Below are positions 27,255 through 36,644 of a DNA stretch of 52,202 bases, in pieces (position 1 is the stretch's first letter; each line of letters begins with the position of its first letter). The notes below the pieces were generated by a model. The model was not told the DNA's origin. It saw only the letters and a program-made list of their open reading frames with translations, and did not search any database. This stretch comes from Campylobacteraceae bacterium (GTDB lineage Bacteria; Campylobacterota; Campylobacteria; Campylobacterales; Sulfurovaceae): positions 1 through 52,202 of the forward strand of contig JALWMP010000074.1 of NCBI GenBank assembly GCA_026996165.1, read 5' to 3'. The position numbers and the translations under genes are program-made.

Positions 27255-27932
27255 TTGAAACTAAAAGATAAAAAATTACTCATATTTGATTTAGATGGAA
27301 CGTTAATAGATAGTTCAGGTGATTTAGCTTTATCAGTTAACCATACACTAAAAACTCTAAATCTTCCAACTTACGACATAGAGACAATACACCATTGGGT
27401 AGGAAATGGAGCTGAGACATTGGTTAAACGAGCTTTATCAGGCTCTATAACTATTGATACTAGCTTAGAAGAGAGTTATTGGAAAAATGCACTTAAGATA
27501 CTTTTAGATTTTTACTCTAAAAATTTAACTGTAGAGACAGTTACCTATCCAAATGTTATAACTACTCTAAAAACCCTAAAGGAACAAGGATACAAACTTG
27601 CCATTGTGACAAATAAACCTTTTCTTTTTGTTGAGCCTATTTTAAAAGAATTTGGTCTAAATGATTTGTTTGAGGTTATCTTAGGTGGTGATAGTTTAGA
27701 TGAGAAAAAGCCAAATCCACTACCTCTACTCTATGTTTGCCAAAAACTTGACATATCTCCAAGTAAAAGTGTTATGATTGGTGACTCTAAAAATGATATT
27801 TTAGCTGGAAAATCAGCCAATATAGATTCTATTGGAGTAACTTATGGTTACAATTATGGTGAGAGTATTGAGAGTTATGAACCTACTATAGTTTGTAATA
27901 GATTTGAAGATATTTTAGAGAGTTTAAAATGA
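27255..27932 (+). CDS. gph: Phosphoglycolate phosphatase-like HAD hydrolase
   Basis: Probably dephosphorylates 2-phosphoglycolate. The 225-residue product begins with a TTG (MKLKDKKLLIFDLDGTLIDS) and has HAD motif I DLDGT, motif II IVTNKP near 117, motif III lysine in EKKPNPLPL, and motif IV GDSKNDILAGKSA near 178. The cap is the helical C1 type (residues 18-90). Length matches Gph. The last four bases overlap the next ATG. Many HAD enzymes have broad specificity, so the substrate is by likeness. Confidence 0.85.
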   Translation: MKLKDKKLLIFDLDGTLIDSSGDLALSVNHTLKTLNLPTYDIETIHHWVGNGAETLVKRALSGSITIDTSLEESYWKNALKILLDFYSKNLTVETVTYPNVITTLKTLKEQGYKLAIVTNKPFLFVEPILKEFGLNDLFEVILGGDSLDEKKPNPLPLLYVCQKLDISPSKSVMIGDSKNDILAGKSANIDSIGVTYGYNYGESIESYEPTIVCNRFEDILESLK

Positions 27933-29338
27933 GAAAAATAAAAATAGCCATTGTCGGTGGTGGTGTAGCTGGAGCTACCTCTGCTATTTACCTTGCCAAG
28001 CTTGGGTTAGATGTAACCATTTTTGAAAGAGAGTCTAGTCTTGTCTCTGGTCCACCCTTTTGTCATCTTCATGCAGGGGGAAATCTCTATAGAGAGATTT
28101 CAGATGAGCAGTGTATTAAACTACTAAAACAGTCGATAGATTTTTTAAAGTTTTATCCTTTTGTAGTGGACTATCGTCCTACTGTTATTGCTTTGCCTTC
28201 TACAGATAAACAGTCCCCAAAGCAACTCTTGCTACGTTTAAAGCTTTTGACAAAAGAGTATGAGAGGCTTATTGAAAAAGATAGTAGCAACCAAGTTTTA
28301 GGAGAGCCTAGAGAGTACTTTAGACTCTACTCAAGAGAGGATTTAGAGAGGCTAAAGTCTAAAAATGTTCCGACTAAACCTAAAGATTCAGATGAATGGA
28401 TGGTTGCAGTTTCTCAAAATTTAGACTTTGAGACGGTACAATTTCCTCTTATTTTAGTTCAAGAGTATGGATTAAATCTCTTCCGTTTAGCATCAGGTGC
28501 AACATTAATATTAGAAAATATGAAAAATGTTACATTAAAAAGAGATACCGAAGTGACCAATATTCAAAGAGAAGAAGAGGGTTGGCTAGTAGGCTACAAT
28601 AATAAACAAGAGAGCTTTGACTACCTTATCAACTCAGCAGGTTTTAGAACAGGAAAAATAGACGATATGCTCGGTGTTCCTTGTAAACGAATGGTAGAGT
28701 TTAAAGCTGCCTATGTGAGCCATTGGAAGAGCAAAGAGCAGACACCATTTCCTGAGATTATCTTTCATGGAGAGAGAGGCACACCACAAGGAATGGGGCA
28801 ATTTACCCCTTACCCTAATGGATATTTTCAACTACATGGTATGACTAATAGTATTACTCTTTATGATGATGGTTTAGTTGTTAATACCTCTTTTAGTTGT
28901 CAACCAAAGCTTAAAAAAAAGTTTATTGAGAAGATAGAGAAGTCGTGGAGTCAAGAAGAGATAGAGGAGCGTACAAAGTTAGCAATAGAGCATTTAAGTA
29001 GATTTATTCCTAATTTTTCAGAAGCTACAGTAGGTTCAAAGCCTCTCTTTGGTGCTCAACAGATTCCAGGAGATGACCCAACTCTTCGTGTTGCAGAGGT
29101 TAGTTTTCCAACAAGAGCTTATGCTCGATGTGAGATTGTAAAAGTATCATCAGTAGTTGATATGGTAAAAGCTATTAAAAATAACTTGATAGAGCTTGAA
29201 TATATTGAGAATGTAGAAGAGAATATCTCTTTCTCTTCTGAATTGCTAGAGGAGCAGATTGATTCTTTAGCCCAAATGATTTGTAGGCAGAGAGACTATC
29301 CATCTTCTTTAGGGTGTTTAAATATTAATATATCTTAG
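27929..29338 (+). CDS. FAD-dependent oxidoreductase of unknown substrate
   Basis: The 469-residue cytoplasmic protein has the N-terminal Rossmann motif IAIVGGGVAGATSAIYLAKLGL at 6-27 ending in the FAD-ribose acidic residue (FERE), and a motif LINSAGFRTG near 236 that contacts FAD. The middle part (LHAGGNLYREISDE near 47) resembles DAO/GlpO-type flavoproteins. I do not recognise a substrate. It is translationally coupled to gph by a four-base overlap and its 3' end overlaps the convergent tmk by 14 bases. Confidence 0.75.
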   Translation: MRKIKIAIVGGGVAGATSAIYLAKLGLDVTIFERESSLVSGPPFCHLHAGGNLYREISDEQCIKLLKQSIDFLKFYPFVVDYRPTVIALPSTDKQSPKQLLLRLKLLTKEYERLIEKDSSNQVLGEPREYFRLYSREDLERLKSKNVPTKPKDSDEWMVAVSQNLDFETVQFPLILVQEYGLNLFRLASGATLILENMKNVTLKRDTEVTNIQREEEGWLVGYNNKQESFDYLINSAGFRTGKIDDMLGVPCKRMVEFKAAYVSHWKSKEQTPFPEIIFHGERGTPQGMGQFTPYPNGYFQLHGMTNSITLYDDGLVVNTSFSCQPKLKKKFIEKIEKSWSQEEIEERTKLAIEHLSRFIPNFSEATVGSKPLFGAQQIPGDDPTLRVAEVSFPTRAYARCEIVKVSSVVDMVKAIKNNLIELEYIENVEENISFSSELLEEQIDSLAQMICRQRDYPSSLGCLNINIS

Positions 29339-29918
29339 TATGTAGTGTAGAGATGTGTTGAACAATAGTATTTTCAATACTCTCTATATTATCAGTAGCA
29401 TCTATAAGCAGATGAGGTAGCTCTAGCTTCTCTAAACTCTCTTTCATATGGTTTTGCACATAGATTAAATACTCCAATCCACGCAACTCAATACCATCTA
29501 ACTCTTTCTCTCCTAAACGCTCTTTTAGTGTCTCCATATTTGTAATAAAAAGAACAATAAGGTCAGGAAAATGCTCCTCTAGTGCAAATCTGTTGAGTTC
29601 TACTAGATGTTCAAAATCAAAGTCATCATTTGCAAGGGCATAACCAATTCCAGAGAGGAAGCCTCTGTCAGAGAGAATTAATTTATCTCTATTTGGTTTA
29701 ATGACTTGGGAGTAGTGTTCAGCTCTGTCGGCTAAAAAGAGGAGTAGTTCAGCTCTTTTTGATGTAAGTGAATCTTGGAGTAAAATCTCTCTAGCCTTAA
29801 TGCCAAATGGAGTTCCTCCAGGCTCTTTTGTTACGACTACATTTTTAAATTTTTGAGCTATTCGCTCTATCTGTGTGCTTTTTCCACAGGTGTCAATGCC
29901 TTCAAATAGTATATACAT
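29325..29918 (-). CDS. tmk: Thymidylate kinase
   Basis: Phosphorylates dTMP to dTDP. The 197-residue product has the P-loop FEGIDTCGKSTQ at 4-15, the DRAEHYSQVI thymidine/Arg block near 68 and LSDRGFLSGIGYA near 88. The C in the P-loop instead of G occurs in related Campylobacterota. It is the last gene of a ubiX-coaD-tmk operon; its start directly abuts coaD. Confidence 0.95.
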   Translation of the reverse strand: MYILFEGIDTCGKSTQIERIAQKFKNVVVTKEPGGTPFGIKAREILLQDSLTSKRAELLLFLADRAEHYSQVIKPNRDKLILSDRGFLSGIGYALANDDFDFEHLVELNRFALEEHFPDLIVLFITNMETLKERLGEKELDGIELRGLEYLIYVQNHMKESLEKLELPHLLIDATDNIESIENTIVQHISTLHTKIY

Positions 29919-30407
29919 TTACTTTTTACCTTTTGATTTTATCTCATTTAAAATAGATTTTGGAACTAAGTGGTCAATCTCTCCACCGAATTTTAAAATA
30001 GCTCTAACTACCGATGAGGAGATAAAGGAGTACTCAAGTTTTGGCATAAGATAGATAGTCTCTAGTTCTTTTTTGAGTGAGACATTAGCATATCCCATCT
30101 GCTGTTCATACTCAAAATCGGTAGATGAGCGAATCCCTCTTATAATAATGTTAGCATCTAGTTCAGTTGAGAGGTCAACTAGCAATGAATGAAACTTTAT
30201 TACTTCTATATTTTTAAGATGAGCTGTTGCTTTTTCTATCATATCTATTCTCTCTTCAATAGAAAAGAGAGGGGTTTTACTAGGGTTTTCTCCAATAGCT
30301 ACAATGATTTTGTCAAACATATTTGCTGAACGCTCAATAATATCTAAATGACCAAGTGTAAGAGGGTCAAAAGTTCCAGGGTAGATTGCTATTCTATTTT
30401 TGTTCAT
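29919..30407 (-). CDS. coaD: Phosphopantetheine adenylyltransferase
   Basis: Makes dephospho-CoA from 4'-phosphopantetheine and ATP, the fourth step of CoA synthesis. The 162-residue product has the nucleotidyltransferase motif YPGTFDPLTLGHLD at 9-22 and the ISSSVVR motif near 127 with the conserved Ser and Arg. Length is standard. It abuts ubiX upstream and tmk downstream with no gap. Confidence 0.96.
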   Translation of the reverse strand: MNKNRIAIYPGTFDPLTLGHLDIIERSANMFDKIIVAIGENPSKTPLFSIEERIDMIEKATAHLKNIEVIKFHSLLVDLSTELDANIIIRGIRSSTDFEYEQQMGYANVSLKKELETIYLMPKLEYSFISSSVVRAILKFGGEIDHLVPKSILNEIKSKGKK

Positions 30408-30929
30408 CTAGTTCCATCGCTTATATAGGTTGTTCTCTATGCCTAGTACATCGTACCACTTTCCAATAATAAACCGTTCCATCTCTTCAATAGTTTGCGA
30501 CTCTGAGTAAAAACCCATAATAGGAGGGGCAATAATTACACCAAGTTTAGCCAACTTTTCCATATTTTCTAATGCAATAGCAGAGAAAGGAAGTTCTCTA
30601 GGAGCAAGAAGTAGCTTTTTCTGCTCTTTAAGTGCTACGGAGGCTGTTCTTGTTACTAAATTATCTGCAATGCCACATGCAATTTTAGCTAGTGAGTTCA
30701 TACTACATGGAATAACAACAGTTATATCTACTTGAAAAGAGCCTGAAGCGATAGATGAAGCAATATTGGAGTTATCATGAAAGACAATGTTTGAGTTTTC
30801 AAAGTGGTTAACGGTTAAAGCATTATTTGAAGTAATAAGATGTACCTCTATATCTTTTGGAAGATACTCAATGAACTTTTTTCCAAGTTCTATGCCTGAA
30901 GCACCTGTAATGGCTACAACTAATTTCAT
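30408..30929 (-). CDS. ubiX: Flavin prenyltransferase UbiX
   Basis: Prenylates FMN to make the cofactor of UbiD-type decarboxylases, used in ubiquinone or menaquinone (futalosine) pathways. The 173-residue product has the flavin-binding VVAITGASGIELGKKF at 3-18, IPCSMNSLAKIACGIADNL near 74-92 and PRELPFSAIALENMEKL near 109, all UbiX signatures. Length is slightly short (usual 185-200) owing to the C-terminal end. It heads the ubiX-coaD-tmk operon; UbiD is not in the window. Confidence 0.94.
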   Translation of the reverse strand: MKLVVAITGASGIELGKKFIEYLPKDIEVHLITSNNALTVNHFENSNIVFHDNSNIASSIASGSFQVDITVVIPCSMNSLAKIACGIADNLVTRTASVALKEQKKLLLAPRELPFSAIALENMEKLAKLGVIIAPPIMGFYSESQTIEEMERFIIGKWYDVLGIENNLYKRWN

Positions 30930-31018
30930 ACTGTTCCTGTGGTGGTATATTTATATTAAGAAGTATATCAAAAAAATATATATTAATATGTAAAATATGT
31001 GGGAAAAGTTATAAGAGG

Positions 31019-31103
31019 TGGTACCACAGGTCGGATTCGAACCGACACGCCCGAAGGCAGAAGATTTTGAGTCTACCAAGTCTACCAGTTCCATCACTGT
31101 GGC
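31019..31103 (-). tRNA. tRNA-Leu(CAA), CCA end encoded
   Basis: On the reverse strand the 85-nt gene begins GCCACAG and ends CTGTGGT-A-CCA, a seven-bp acceptor stem with the G1-U72 wobble usual in tRNA-Leu. The long variable arm (GCC TTCG GGC) marks class II, the T-arm is GTCGGTTCGAATCCGAC, and the anticodon loop CTCAAAA gives anticodon CAA, decoding UUG. The anticodon stem GTAGA/TCTTC has one U-U mismatch. It lies between ubiX and the HU gene. Confidence 0.9.
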
Positions 31104-31162
31104 ACAATCCAATATGAAATTGGAGTGCAAGTATACAGTGATGAAGCTTAAATAATTGTTAA

Positions 31163-31435
31163 TTACGCTACTGCGTCTTTTAAAGATTTTCCAACTTTAA
31201 ATTTAACTGCTTTTCTAGCAGGAATTTGAACAGTTTTACCTGTAAGTGGAACTCTTGCTTCTCTTGCGGCTCTCTCTACTGTTGAGAATGAACCAAAACC
31301 AATAAAACTTACAGTTTTACCCTCTTTTAGTGCATCTGTAATTGTCTCCAATATTGCATTTAGTGCTTCATTTGCATCTTTTTTAGATAAACCCGACTTC
31401 TCTGATACTGCATCAATAAATTCTGCTTTTCTCAT
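31163..31435 (-). CDS. hup: HU-family DNA-binding protein
   Basis: Nucleoid protein that bends and compacts DNA. The 90-residue product has the HU profile: MRKAEFIDAVSEKSGLSKKD, the central GFGSFSTVERAAREARVPLTG and the arm/C-terminal PARKAVKFKVGKSLKDAV. Length is standard, and an AAGGA ribosome site precedes the ATG. It is likely monocistronic, with a 161-bp upstream region shared divergently with ftsK. Confidence 0.96.
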   Translation of the reverse strand: MRKAEFIDAVSEKSGLSKKDANEALNAILETITDALKEGKTVSFIGFGSFSTVERAAREARVPLTGKTVQIPARKAVKFKVGKSLKDAVA

Positions 31436-31566
31436 TAAATCATCCTTTGTAAAATATTTATACTCAATTCTACAATTTTTTTTTTAAAATAACAAGGAAT
31501 TTACAAAAAAGATGTTAAAAATGGTTTAAAAGAGACTATCTTTGGGATTTTTGTTTAAAATGATGT

Positions 31567-31572
31567 TATAAT
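31567..31572 (+). promoter_or_regulatory. Probable -10 box of ftsK
   Basis: TATAAT 25 bases before the GTG start, followed by a T-rich stretch and TTTTAGGAG as ribosome site. Confidence 0.45.
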
Positions 31573-31596
31573 TTTTTAAATATTTTAGGAGTCTTA

Positions 31597-33885
31597 GTGC
31601 ATATTTTTATACTAATATTTATGATAATCTTTATCTATGGGTCATTTTCTACTATTTTTCATTCAACAGAGATGGTTGGTAAAATAGGGCAAAGTTTTGG
31701 AGAAGGAAATATTGAACTTTTTGGATATTTGGCTTATCTCAATCTACTTATGTTACTATTTCCTCTATATAAAGTTTATAAAGATGAAAAGCTATTGAAA
31801 GATATAGAGTTTCATACGGGTTGGATGCTTCTGTTTATCTCAGCTCTTCTATTTCAATCTTTGGTTGTAGATATTTATAAGAGTGGAGCAATTTCATTAA
31901 GCTTGTATGATTTTTTAAATCCATATATTGGTAAAGCTGGAATGTGGCTTTTATGGATTTTATCAACTTTGGTTGCTTTAATATTAATATTGAATGATAT
32001 TCCAGATGTAAAACGTGCTATACAATTTGTTGTAAAATATATTGAAATTATTATAAACAAAAGCAAGTTATTTTGGAATAAAATTGAAAATCCATTTTTT
32101 GATAAAAAAAGTACAGAGAGTATGACAACAATCGTTGCTCAAAGACGAGCTAGAAGAACAAATAGTGAAGATAAAACAAAAATAGTAAAGCAAAAGAGAC
32201 CTAAAAAAATTTCTCATAAGAAAAAAACAGTTAAGAAGAAAAAGGTTGTGCAAGAGAGACCTATACTAGAAGAGCGTCCTATTGAGGAGATTGGAAACTT
32301 AACTATTGAACCTTTGCAATCTATGGTAGATAAAGAGCCAAAGGTAGAAGATGAGGTGTCGTCTATTGAACCTGTTGTTCTATCTGATGAAGAGGTATTA
32401 GTAAAAAAAAGTACAAAGATTATTGATGAGTTAGAAGAAAACCGTGCATTGATGGAACAACTTGAAAAGGGTGAGATTGAAGAGCCTGAAGATTTTATCT
32501 TACCATATTTAGAGTTTTTAGAAGAAGCACCAAAGAGTTCTAGAAAGATTGATGAAGAGGAGATAGACCGTAAAGTACATGAACTTCTTGATAAATTGGG
32601 ACAGTTTAAAATTACTGGTGAAGTTATGGACATTTACTCAGGACCATTAGTTACTACTTTTGAGTTTAAACCAGCTGCCAATGTTAAAGTCTCTAAAATT
32701 TTAAACTTGCAAGATGACCTTGCCATGGCACTAAGAGCAGAGACTATTCGTATTCAAGCTCCAATCCCTGGGCGAGATGTAATAGGAATAGAGATACCAA
32801 ATGACAGTTTTGATACCATTTACTTACGAGACATTTTAGAGAGTGAACTTTTTCAGACTTCTAAGTCACCACTTACTATTGCTTTAGGTAAAGATATTGT
32901 AGGTAATCCATTTGTAACAGACCTTAAAAAGTTGCCTCACTTGCTGATTGCAGGAACTACAGGTTCTGGTAAATCTGTAGGTATTAACGCCATGATTTTA
33001 TCATTGCTATATAGAAATGACCCTGACTCACTCAAACTTATGTTGATTGACCCTAAGATGTTGGAGTTTTCTATCTATAATGATATTCCACATCTTATTA
33101 CTCCTGTTATTACAGATGCTGCAAAAGCGATAGCTGCTTTAGCCAATATGGTAGGAGAGATGGAGCGTCGCTATAAGTTAATGGCAGAGAGTCGTACTAA
33201 AAATATTGACAACTATAATGAAAAGGCAAAAAAGAAGGGTATTGACCCTATGCCATTTATTGTTGTAATTATTGATGAGTTGGCTGACCTTATGATGAAT
33301 GGTGGTAAAGATGTTGAGTACTCCATAGCAAGATTAGCACAGATGGCTAGAGCAGCTGGTATTCACCTTATAGTTGCAACACAGAGACCAAGTGTCGATG
33401 TTGTTACAGGTCTTATTAAAGCAAACTTACCATCAAGACTCTCTTACAGAGTAGGGCAACGAATTGACTCAAAGGTTATTTTAGATGCACTAGGAGCTGA
33501 CACTCTACTTGGAAAGGGAGATGCTCTCTTTACTCCTCCAGGGACTAATGGTTTAGTGCGTATACATGCTCCATGGAACTCTGAGGAAGAGATTGAGGAG
33601 ATTGTAGAGTTTTTAAAAGAGCAGAGAGCTCCTGACTATGATGAACGATATTTAGTTCAAGATGGTTCTGATGCAAAAGTAGGAGTTGGTATACAAGGTG
33701 AGTTAGATGAGTTGTATGAAGAGGCAAAGCAGATTGTTTTAAATGACCAAAAGACCTCTATATCTTATCTGCAACGAAAACTTCAAATTGGTTATAATCG
33801 TTCAGCAAATATTATTGAACAGCTTCAAGAGATGGGGGTTCTTTCAGCTCCTAACAATAAGGGGCAGAGAGAGATTTTGCTTTAA
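31597..33885 (+). CDS. ftsK: DNA translocase FtsK
   Basis: Hexameric motor at the septum that pumps chromosome dimers to dif and activates Xer recombination. The 762-residue product starts with GTG and has three or four N-terminal membrane segments within residues 1-140 (IFILIFMIIFIYGSF, GWMLLFISALLFQSL, WLLWILSTLVALILIL), a short charged linker (about 165-280), the RecA-like motor with AGTTGSGKSVGIN near 450 and VIIDELADLMM near 560, and the gamma winged helix at the end (YLQRKLQIGYNRSANIIEQL). It is the short-linker form usual in Campylobacterota. Confidence 0.96.
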   Translation: MHIFILIFMIIFIYGSFSTIFHSTEMVGKIGQSFGEGNIELFGYLAYLNLLMLLFPLYKVYKDEKLLKDIEFHTGWMLLFISALLFQSLVVDIYKSGAISLSLYDFLNPYIGKAGMWLLWILSTLVALILILNDIPDVKRAIQFVVKYIEIIINKSKLFWNKIENPFFDKKSTESMTTIVAQRRARRTNSEDKTKIVKQKRPKKISHKKKTVKKKKVVQERPILEERPIEEIGNLTIEPLQSMVDKEPKVEDEVSSIEPVVLSDEEVLVKKSTKIIDELEENRALMEQLEKGEIEEPEDFILPYLEFLEEAPKSSRKIDEEEIDRKVHELLDKLGQFKITGEVMDIYSGPLVTTFEFKPAANVKVSKILNLQDDLAMALRAETIRIQAPIPGRDVIGIEIPNDSFDTIYLRDILESELFQTSKSPLTIALGKDIVGNPFVTDLKKLPHLLIAGTTGSGKSVGINAMILSLLYRNDPDSLKLMLIDPKMLEFSIYNDIPHLITPVITDAAKAIAALANMVGEMERRYKLMAESRTKNIDNYNEKAKKKGIDPMPFIVVIIDELADLMMNGGKDVEYSIARLAQMARAAGIHLIVATQRPSVDVVTGLIKANLPSRLSYRVGQRIDSKVILDALGADTLLGKGDALFTPPGTNGLVRIHAPWNSEEEIEEIVEFLKEQRAPDYDERYLVQDGSDAKVGVGIQGELDELYEEAKQIVLNDQKTSISYLQRKLQIGYNRSANIIEQLQEMGVLSAPNNKGQREILL

Positions 33886-33889
33886 TTTA

Positions 33890-33904
33890 GGAAACGCACC
33901 CTAT
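33890..33904 (-). repeat. Half of a REP-like element at the ABC-F stop codon
   Basis: The minus strand reads ATAG then GGTGCGTTTC. The first eight bases TAGGGTGC match the complete element at the aspS stop, and again the TAG is the stop codon (here of the ABC-F gene). The second arm is missing. It fills the 15 bp between the convergent ftsK and ABC-F stops. Confidence 0.35.
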
Positions 33905-35745
33905 GCTAACTCTTTAAATAAAGGTTCATATCTCTCTTCAATCTCATCTAAAGCTTCTGAAGCCACTTCAAGACGCTCAAACAACTCATCAATCTCTGAT
34001 TGAAGCTTTCCAATAGTTTGAGAAGCCTCTATCATTGCAGAGTTATCACCACTCTCAGAGGCTTTCATTAACTTCTCATTTTCTGCCTCTAGCTCCTCTT
34101 CAAGCTCCATAATCTTCTCTTCGCAAAACTCTAACTCTTTTTTATGTGGTGCATTCTCTTTGCTTCGTGCTTGAATGAGTGCTGAGCGTTGCTTTTTGAT
34201 TTCAGCTCTACTTAGTTTAGGTTTTTGTGACTGTTTAGGTTTATTCTCAACTACTCCACCTTCCTCTTCCCAACCTATCTTTTCTAAAAACTCATCGTAA
34301 GTTCCATCAAAATACTCAGCCCCACCTTTATGAAAGATAACCAAAGCATCTGCTAAACGACGTAGAAGCATCTCAGAGTGAGTAACCATAATGGTTGAGC
34401 CTTTAAACTTCTCTATAGCTGTGCAGAGAGAATCAATAGAGTACATATCTAGGTGGTTGGTAGGCTCATCTAGTAGAAGTAGGTTAGCCTCAGTAGCTAT
34501 AATCTTTCCTAACATAACACGGCTACGTTCACCACCTGAAAGAACAGAGATTTTCTTGTCGGCTAACTCTCTACTAAACATCATTGTTCCACAGATACTT
34601 CGTGTCTGGGCAATTCCAAGCTTTAAAGTTACCGATGAAATTTCATCTATAATAGAGTTGTTAGGGTTGAGCCGTTCAATATTTGTCTGTCCAAAGTGAG
34701 CCATAGCTGTAGATGGGTGAAATTTTAGTTCACCCTCTTGTGCTTTTAACTCTCCAGATATGACATTTAGCAGAGTAGATTTTCCTTTACCATTTTTACC
34801 AATAATAGCTAAGGTTTTTCCATTCTCTAGGGCAAAAGAGAGATTTTCAAAGAGCTTTTCATCTTCTTTGTAGCCAAATGCCAACTTTTCAACTCTTAAA
34901 TTAATTTTTGCAGGGGTCTCTTTGTAGTTAAAGTTAAAAGCAAGATTGCTCTCACTCTCTAAACTCTCCATCTCTTCCATCTTATCAAGAATCTTCTGTT
35001 TTGACTGTGCTAGGGCAGCTGTTGAGGCTCGTGCTTTGTTCTTTGCTACAAACTCCTCTAACTCTTTACGCTTTTTCTCTTGGTTTTGGCGTGTCTTCTC
35101 ATAAGTCTCATCACTTAGGGCTAAGGTCTCATCATACTTTTTAGTATTACCTTGAATAATACGTAGAGATTTACGCCCAATTCCCATAGTATGAGTAGTA
35201 ACAGAGTCCATAAACTCACGGTCATGAGTAATTAAAATTACTTCTCCTTCAAAAGAGCGTATAAATTGTTTTAGCCAACGCAAGGAGAGTAGGTCAAGGT
35301 AGTTTGTAGGCTCATCTAGTAGGAGCATATTGGGTTCAGTTGCTAAGAGTTTTGCTAAGTTAATACGAATCTGATACCCACCTGAAAAGCTCATAGGGTC
35401 TTTCTCTAAATCTTCACTTGTAAAGCCTAGTCCAAATAGTATCTTCTCTATTTTATAGAAGTTATACTGCTCATCTTCACTTAGAACTAAAGAACACTCC
35501 TCTCTTACAGTAGGTTTGGTAAAGACCAAGTGTTGACGTAGTGTTCCTATTTTATAGTTTTTAGGAATCAAGACCTTACCACTGTCGTAACTCTCCTCTC
35601 CTAATATAATTTTAAAAAGTGTAGATTTTCCTGAACCATTTCGTCCAATAAGACCTATTTTTTGATTGGCATTTATCTTTAGGTTAATGTTTTTAAAAAG
35701 TATTTGTTCACCGAAGCTTTTTGAGAGATTAGTTAGTTGTATCAT
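33901..35745 (-). CDS. ABC-F family ATPase (ribosome-associated, Uup/YheS-like)
   Basis: A soluble protein with two ABC domains and no membrane part; ABC-F proteins act on the ribosome in translation control or antibiotic protection. The 614-residue product has Walker A GRNGSGKST near 35, signature SGGYQIRINLAKLL near 130 and LLLDEPTNYLDL for domain 1, then GKNGKGKST near 315, LSGGERSRVMLGKI and LLLDEPTNHLDM for domain 2. The linker (residues 200-260) is a charged helical pair, and residues 510-614 form a C-terminal coiled coil with DNA/RNA-binding potential as in Uup. The exact subfamily is not settled. Confidence 0.9.
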   Translation of the reverse strand: MIQLTNLSKSFGEQILFKNINLKINANQKIGLIGRNGSGKSTLFKIILGEESYDSGKVLIPKNYKIGTLRQHLVFTKPTVREECSLVLSEDEQYNFYKIEKILFGLGFTSEDLEKDPMSFSGGYQIRINLAKLLATEPNMLLLDEPTNYLDLLSLRWLKQFIRSFEGEVILITHDREFMDSVTTHTMGIGRKSLRIIQGNTKKYDETLALSDETYEKTRQNQEKKRKELEEFVAKNKARASTAALAQSKQKILDKMEEMESLESESNLAFNFNYKETPAKINLRVEKLAFGYKEDEKLFENLSFALENGKTLAIIGKNGKGKSTLLNVISGELKAQEGELKFHPSTAMAHFGQTNIERLNPNNSIIDEISSVTLKLGIAQTRSICGTMMFSRELADKKISVLSGGERSRVMLGKIIATEANLLLLDEPTNHLDMYSIDSLCTAIEKFKGSTIMVTHSEMLLRRLADALVIFHKGGAEYFDGTYDEFLEKIGWEEEGGVVENKPKQSQKPKLSRAEIKKQRSALIQARSKENAPHKKELEFCEEKIMELEEELEAENEKLMKASESGDNSAMIEASQTIGKLQSEIDELFERLEVASEALDEIEERYEPLFKELA

Positions 35746-35784
35746 TATGTTCCATTGTTGAAGATATGATGAAATTATATATTA

Positions 35785-35801
35785 CGTCGGCTGAACCGAC
35801 G
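35785..35801. repeat. GC-rich palindrome between the fusion protein and the ABC-F gene
   Basis: CGTCGG, loop CTGAA, CCGACG forms a six-bp GC-rich stem in an otherwise AT-rich spacer. No T-run follows on either strand and no GTAG head is present. It may be a relative of the REP-like elements elsewhere in the window or a processing hairpin. Confidence 0.4.
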
Positions 35802-35825
35802 CATAAAGGAGATTTTTTGAGAGGT

Positions 35826-36620
35826 CTATTTTTTATCTTTTATAACTACTTTAGCATACATACCAGGGAAGATATTTTTGTCTCCTCTATCAAAAGTTAT
35901 ACGCATCTGAATTTTATGGGTCATTGGATTTGCCGCAGGTACAATGGCTTTAATAGTTCCAACAGTACTATATTTAATAGAAGGGATTTTAACTACAAGC
36001 TTTTGCCCAACAGAGACTTTAGAGATAATACTTTCAGAAACAGAGACATGAACCTCTAAATCTTCTGTATCAACCATCATAATAGTAAGCATACCAGGCA
36101 TAATCATATCACCAACTTTAATGTTTCTTCTAACAATTACACCATCTGAAGGGGCTTTCATCTTAAGATAGTTAAATAGACTAGCCATCTGTCTAGCTTT
36201 TATATTTGCCTGTTCTACCATAACTTGAGCTGAATCTAACATCGCTTTAACATTTTCAGCTTGAGAGGTTAGGTCATCTAAATCTCCTATGACTGAATTG
36301 GTTTTTTTTTCTAAACGTTTTCTTTTTTTATTTATATTTTCTAAACGCTTTCTCCAAAACTCAACTACAATCTTTGACTGCTCTAGCATTAAGTCAGCTT
36401 GTGACTTCATAATATCAAATTCGGCAGATTCCATTTCGTATAGTACATCTTCCCGTTTTACATGGTCTCCAACTTTTACATTTACTTTTTTGACATAGCC
36501 CATATAGCGACTACCTATCATCTTTTGACCATCTGAGACAACTGTCCCTGTTACTATAATATCCTCAGCATGTAGCAATGATATTATGAGTAAAAATGCT
36601 ATAACTAAACCTTTTCTCAT
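35826..36620 (-). CDS. Periplasmic adaptor (HlyD/RND membrane-fusion) protein without a pump
   Basis: The 264-residue product has a signal peptide (MRKGLVIAFLLIISLLHA), a lipoyl-like half-motif (GYVKKVNVKVGDHVKREDVL near 45), a long coiled-coil hairpin (about 70-160), the second lipoyl half (LKMKAPSDGVIVRRNIKVGDMI near 160) and a beta-barrel domain ending in GMYAKVVIK. This is the order of RND/MacA-type adaptors. It is on the short side and has no RND, ABC or OMF gene beside it; the co-oriented neighbour is a cytochrome c'-like gene 24 bp upstream. Its pump must be elsewhere or it serves another role. Confidence 0.82.
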   Translation of the reverse strand: MRKGLVIAFLLIISLLHAEDIIVTGTVVSDGQKMIGSRYMGYVKKVNVKVGDHVKREDVLYEMESAEFDIMKSQADLMLEQSKIVVEFWRKRLENINKKRKRLEKKTNSVIGDLDDLTSQAENVKAMLDSAQVMVEQANIKARQMASLFNYLKMKAPSDGVIVRRNIKVGDMIMPGMLTIMMVDTEDLEVHVSVSESIISKVSVGQKLVVKIPSIKYSTVGTIKAIVPAANPMTHKIQMRITFDRGDKNIFPGMYAKVVIKDKK

Positions 36621-36644
36621 AGGTATCTCCTTTCTTCTAATTGA

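Noticed and set aside
32214-32633. 139-residue minus-strand ORF inside ftsK
   Set aside because: Serine-rich shadow of the Glu/Lys-rich FtsK linker; the plus-strand gene is certain.
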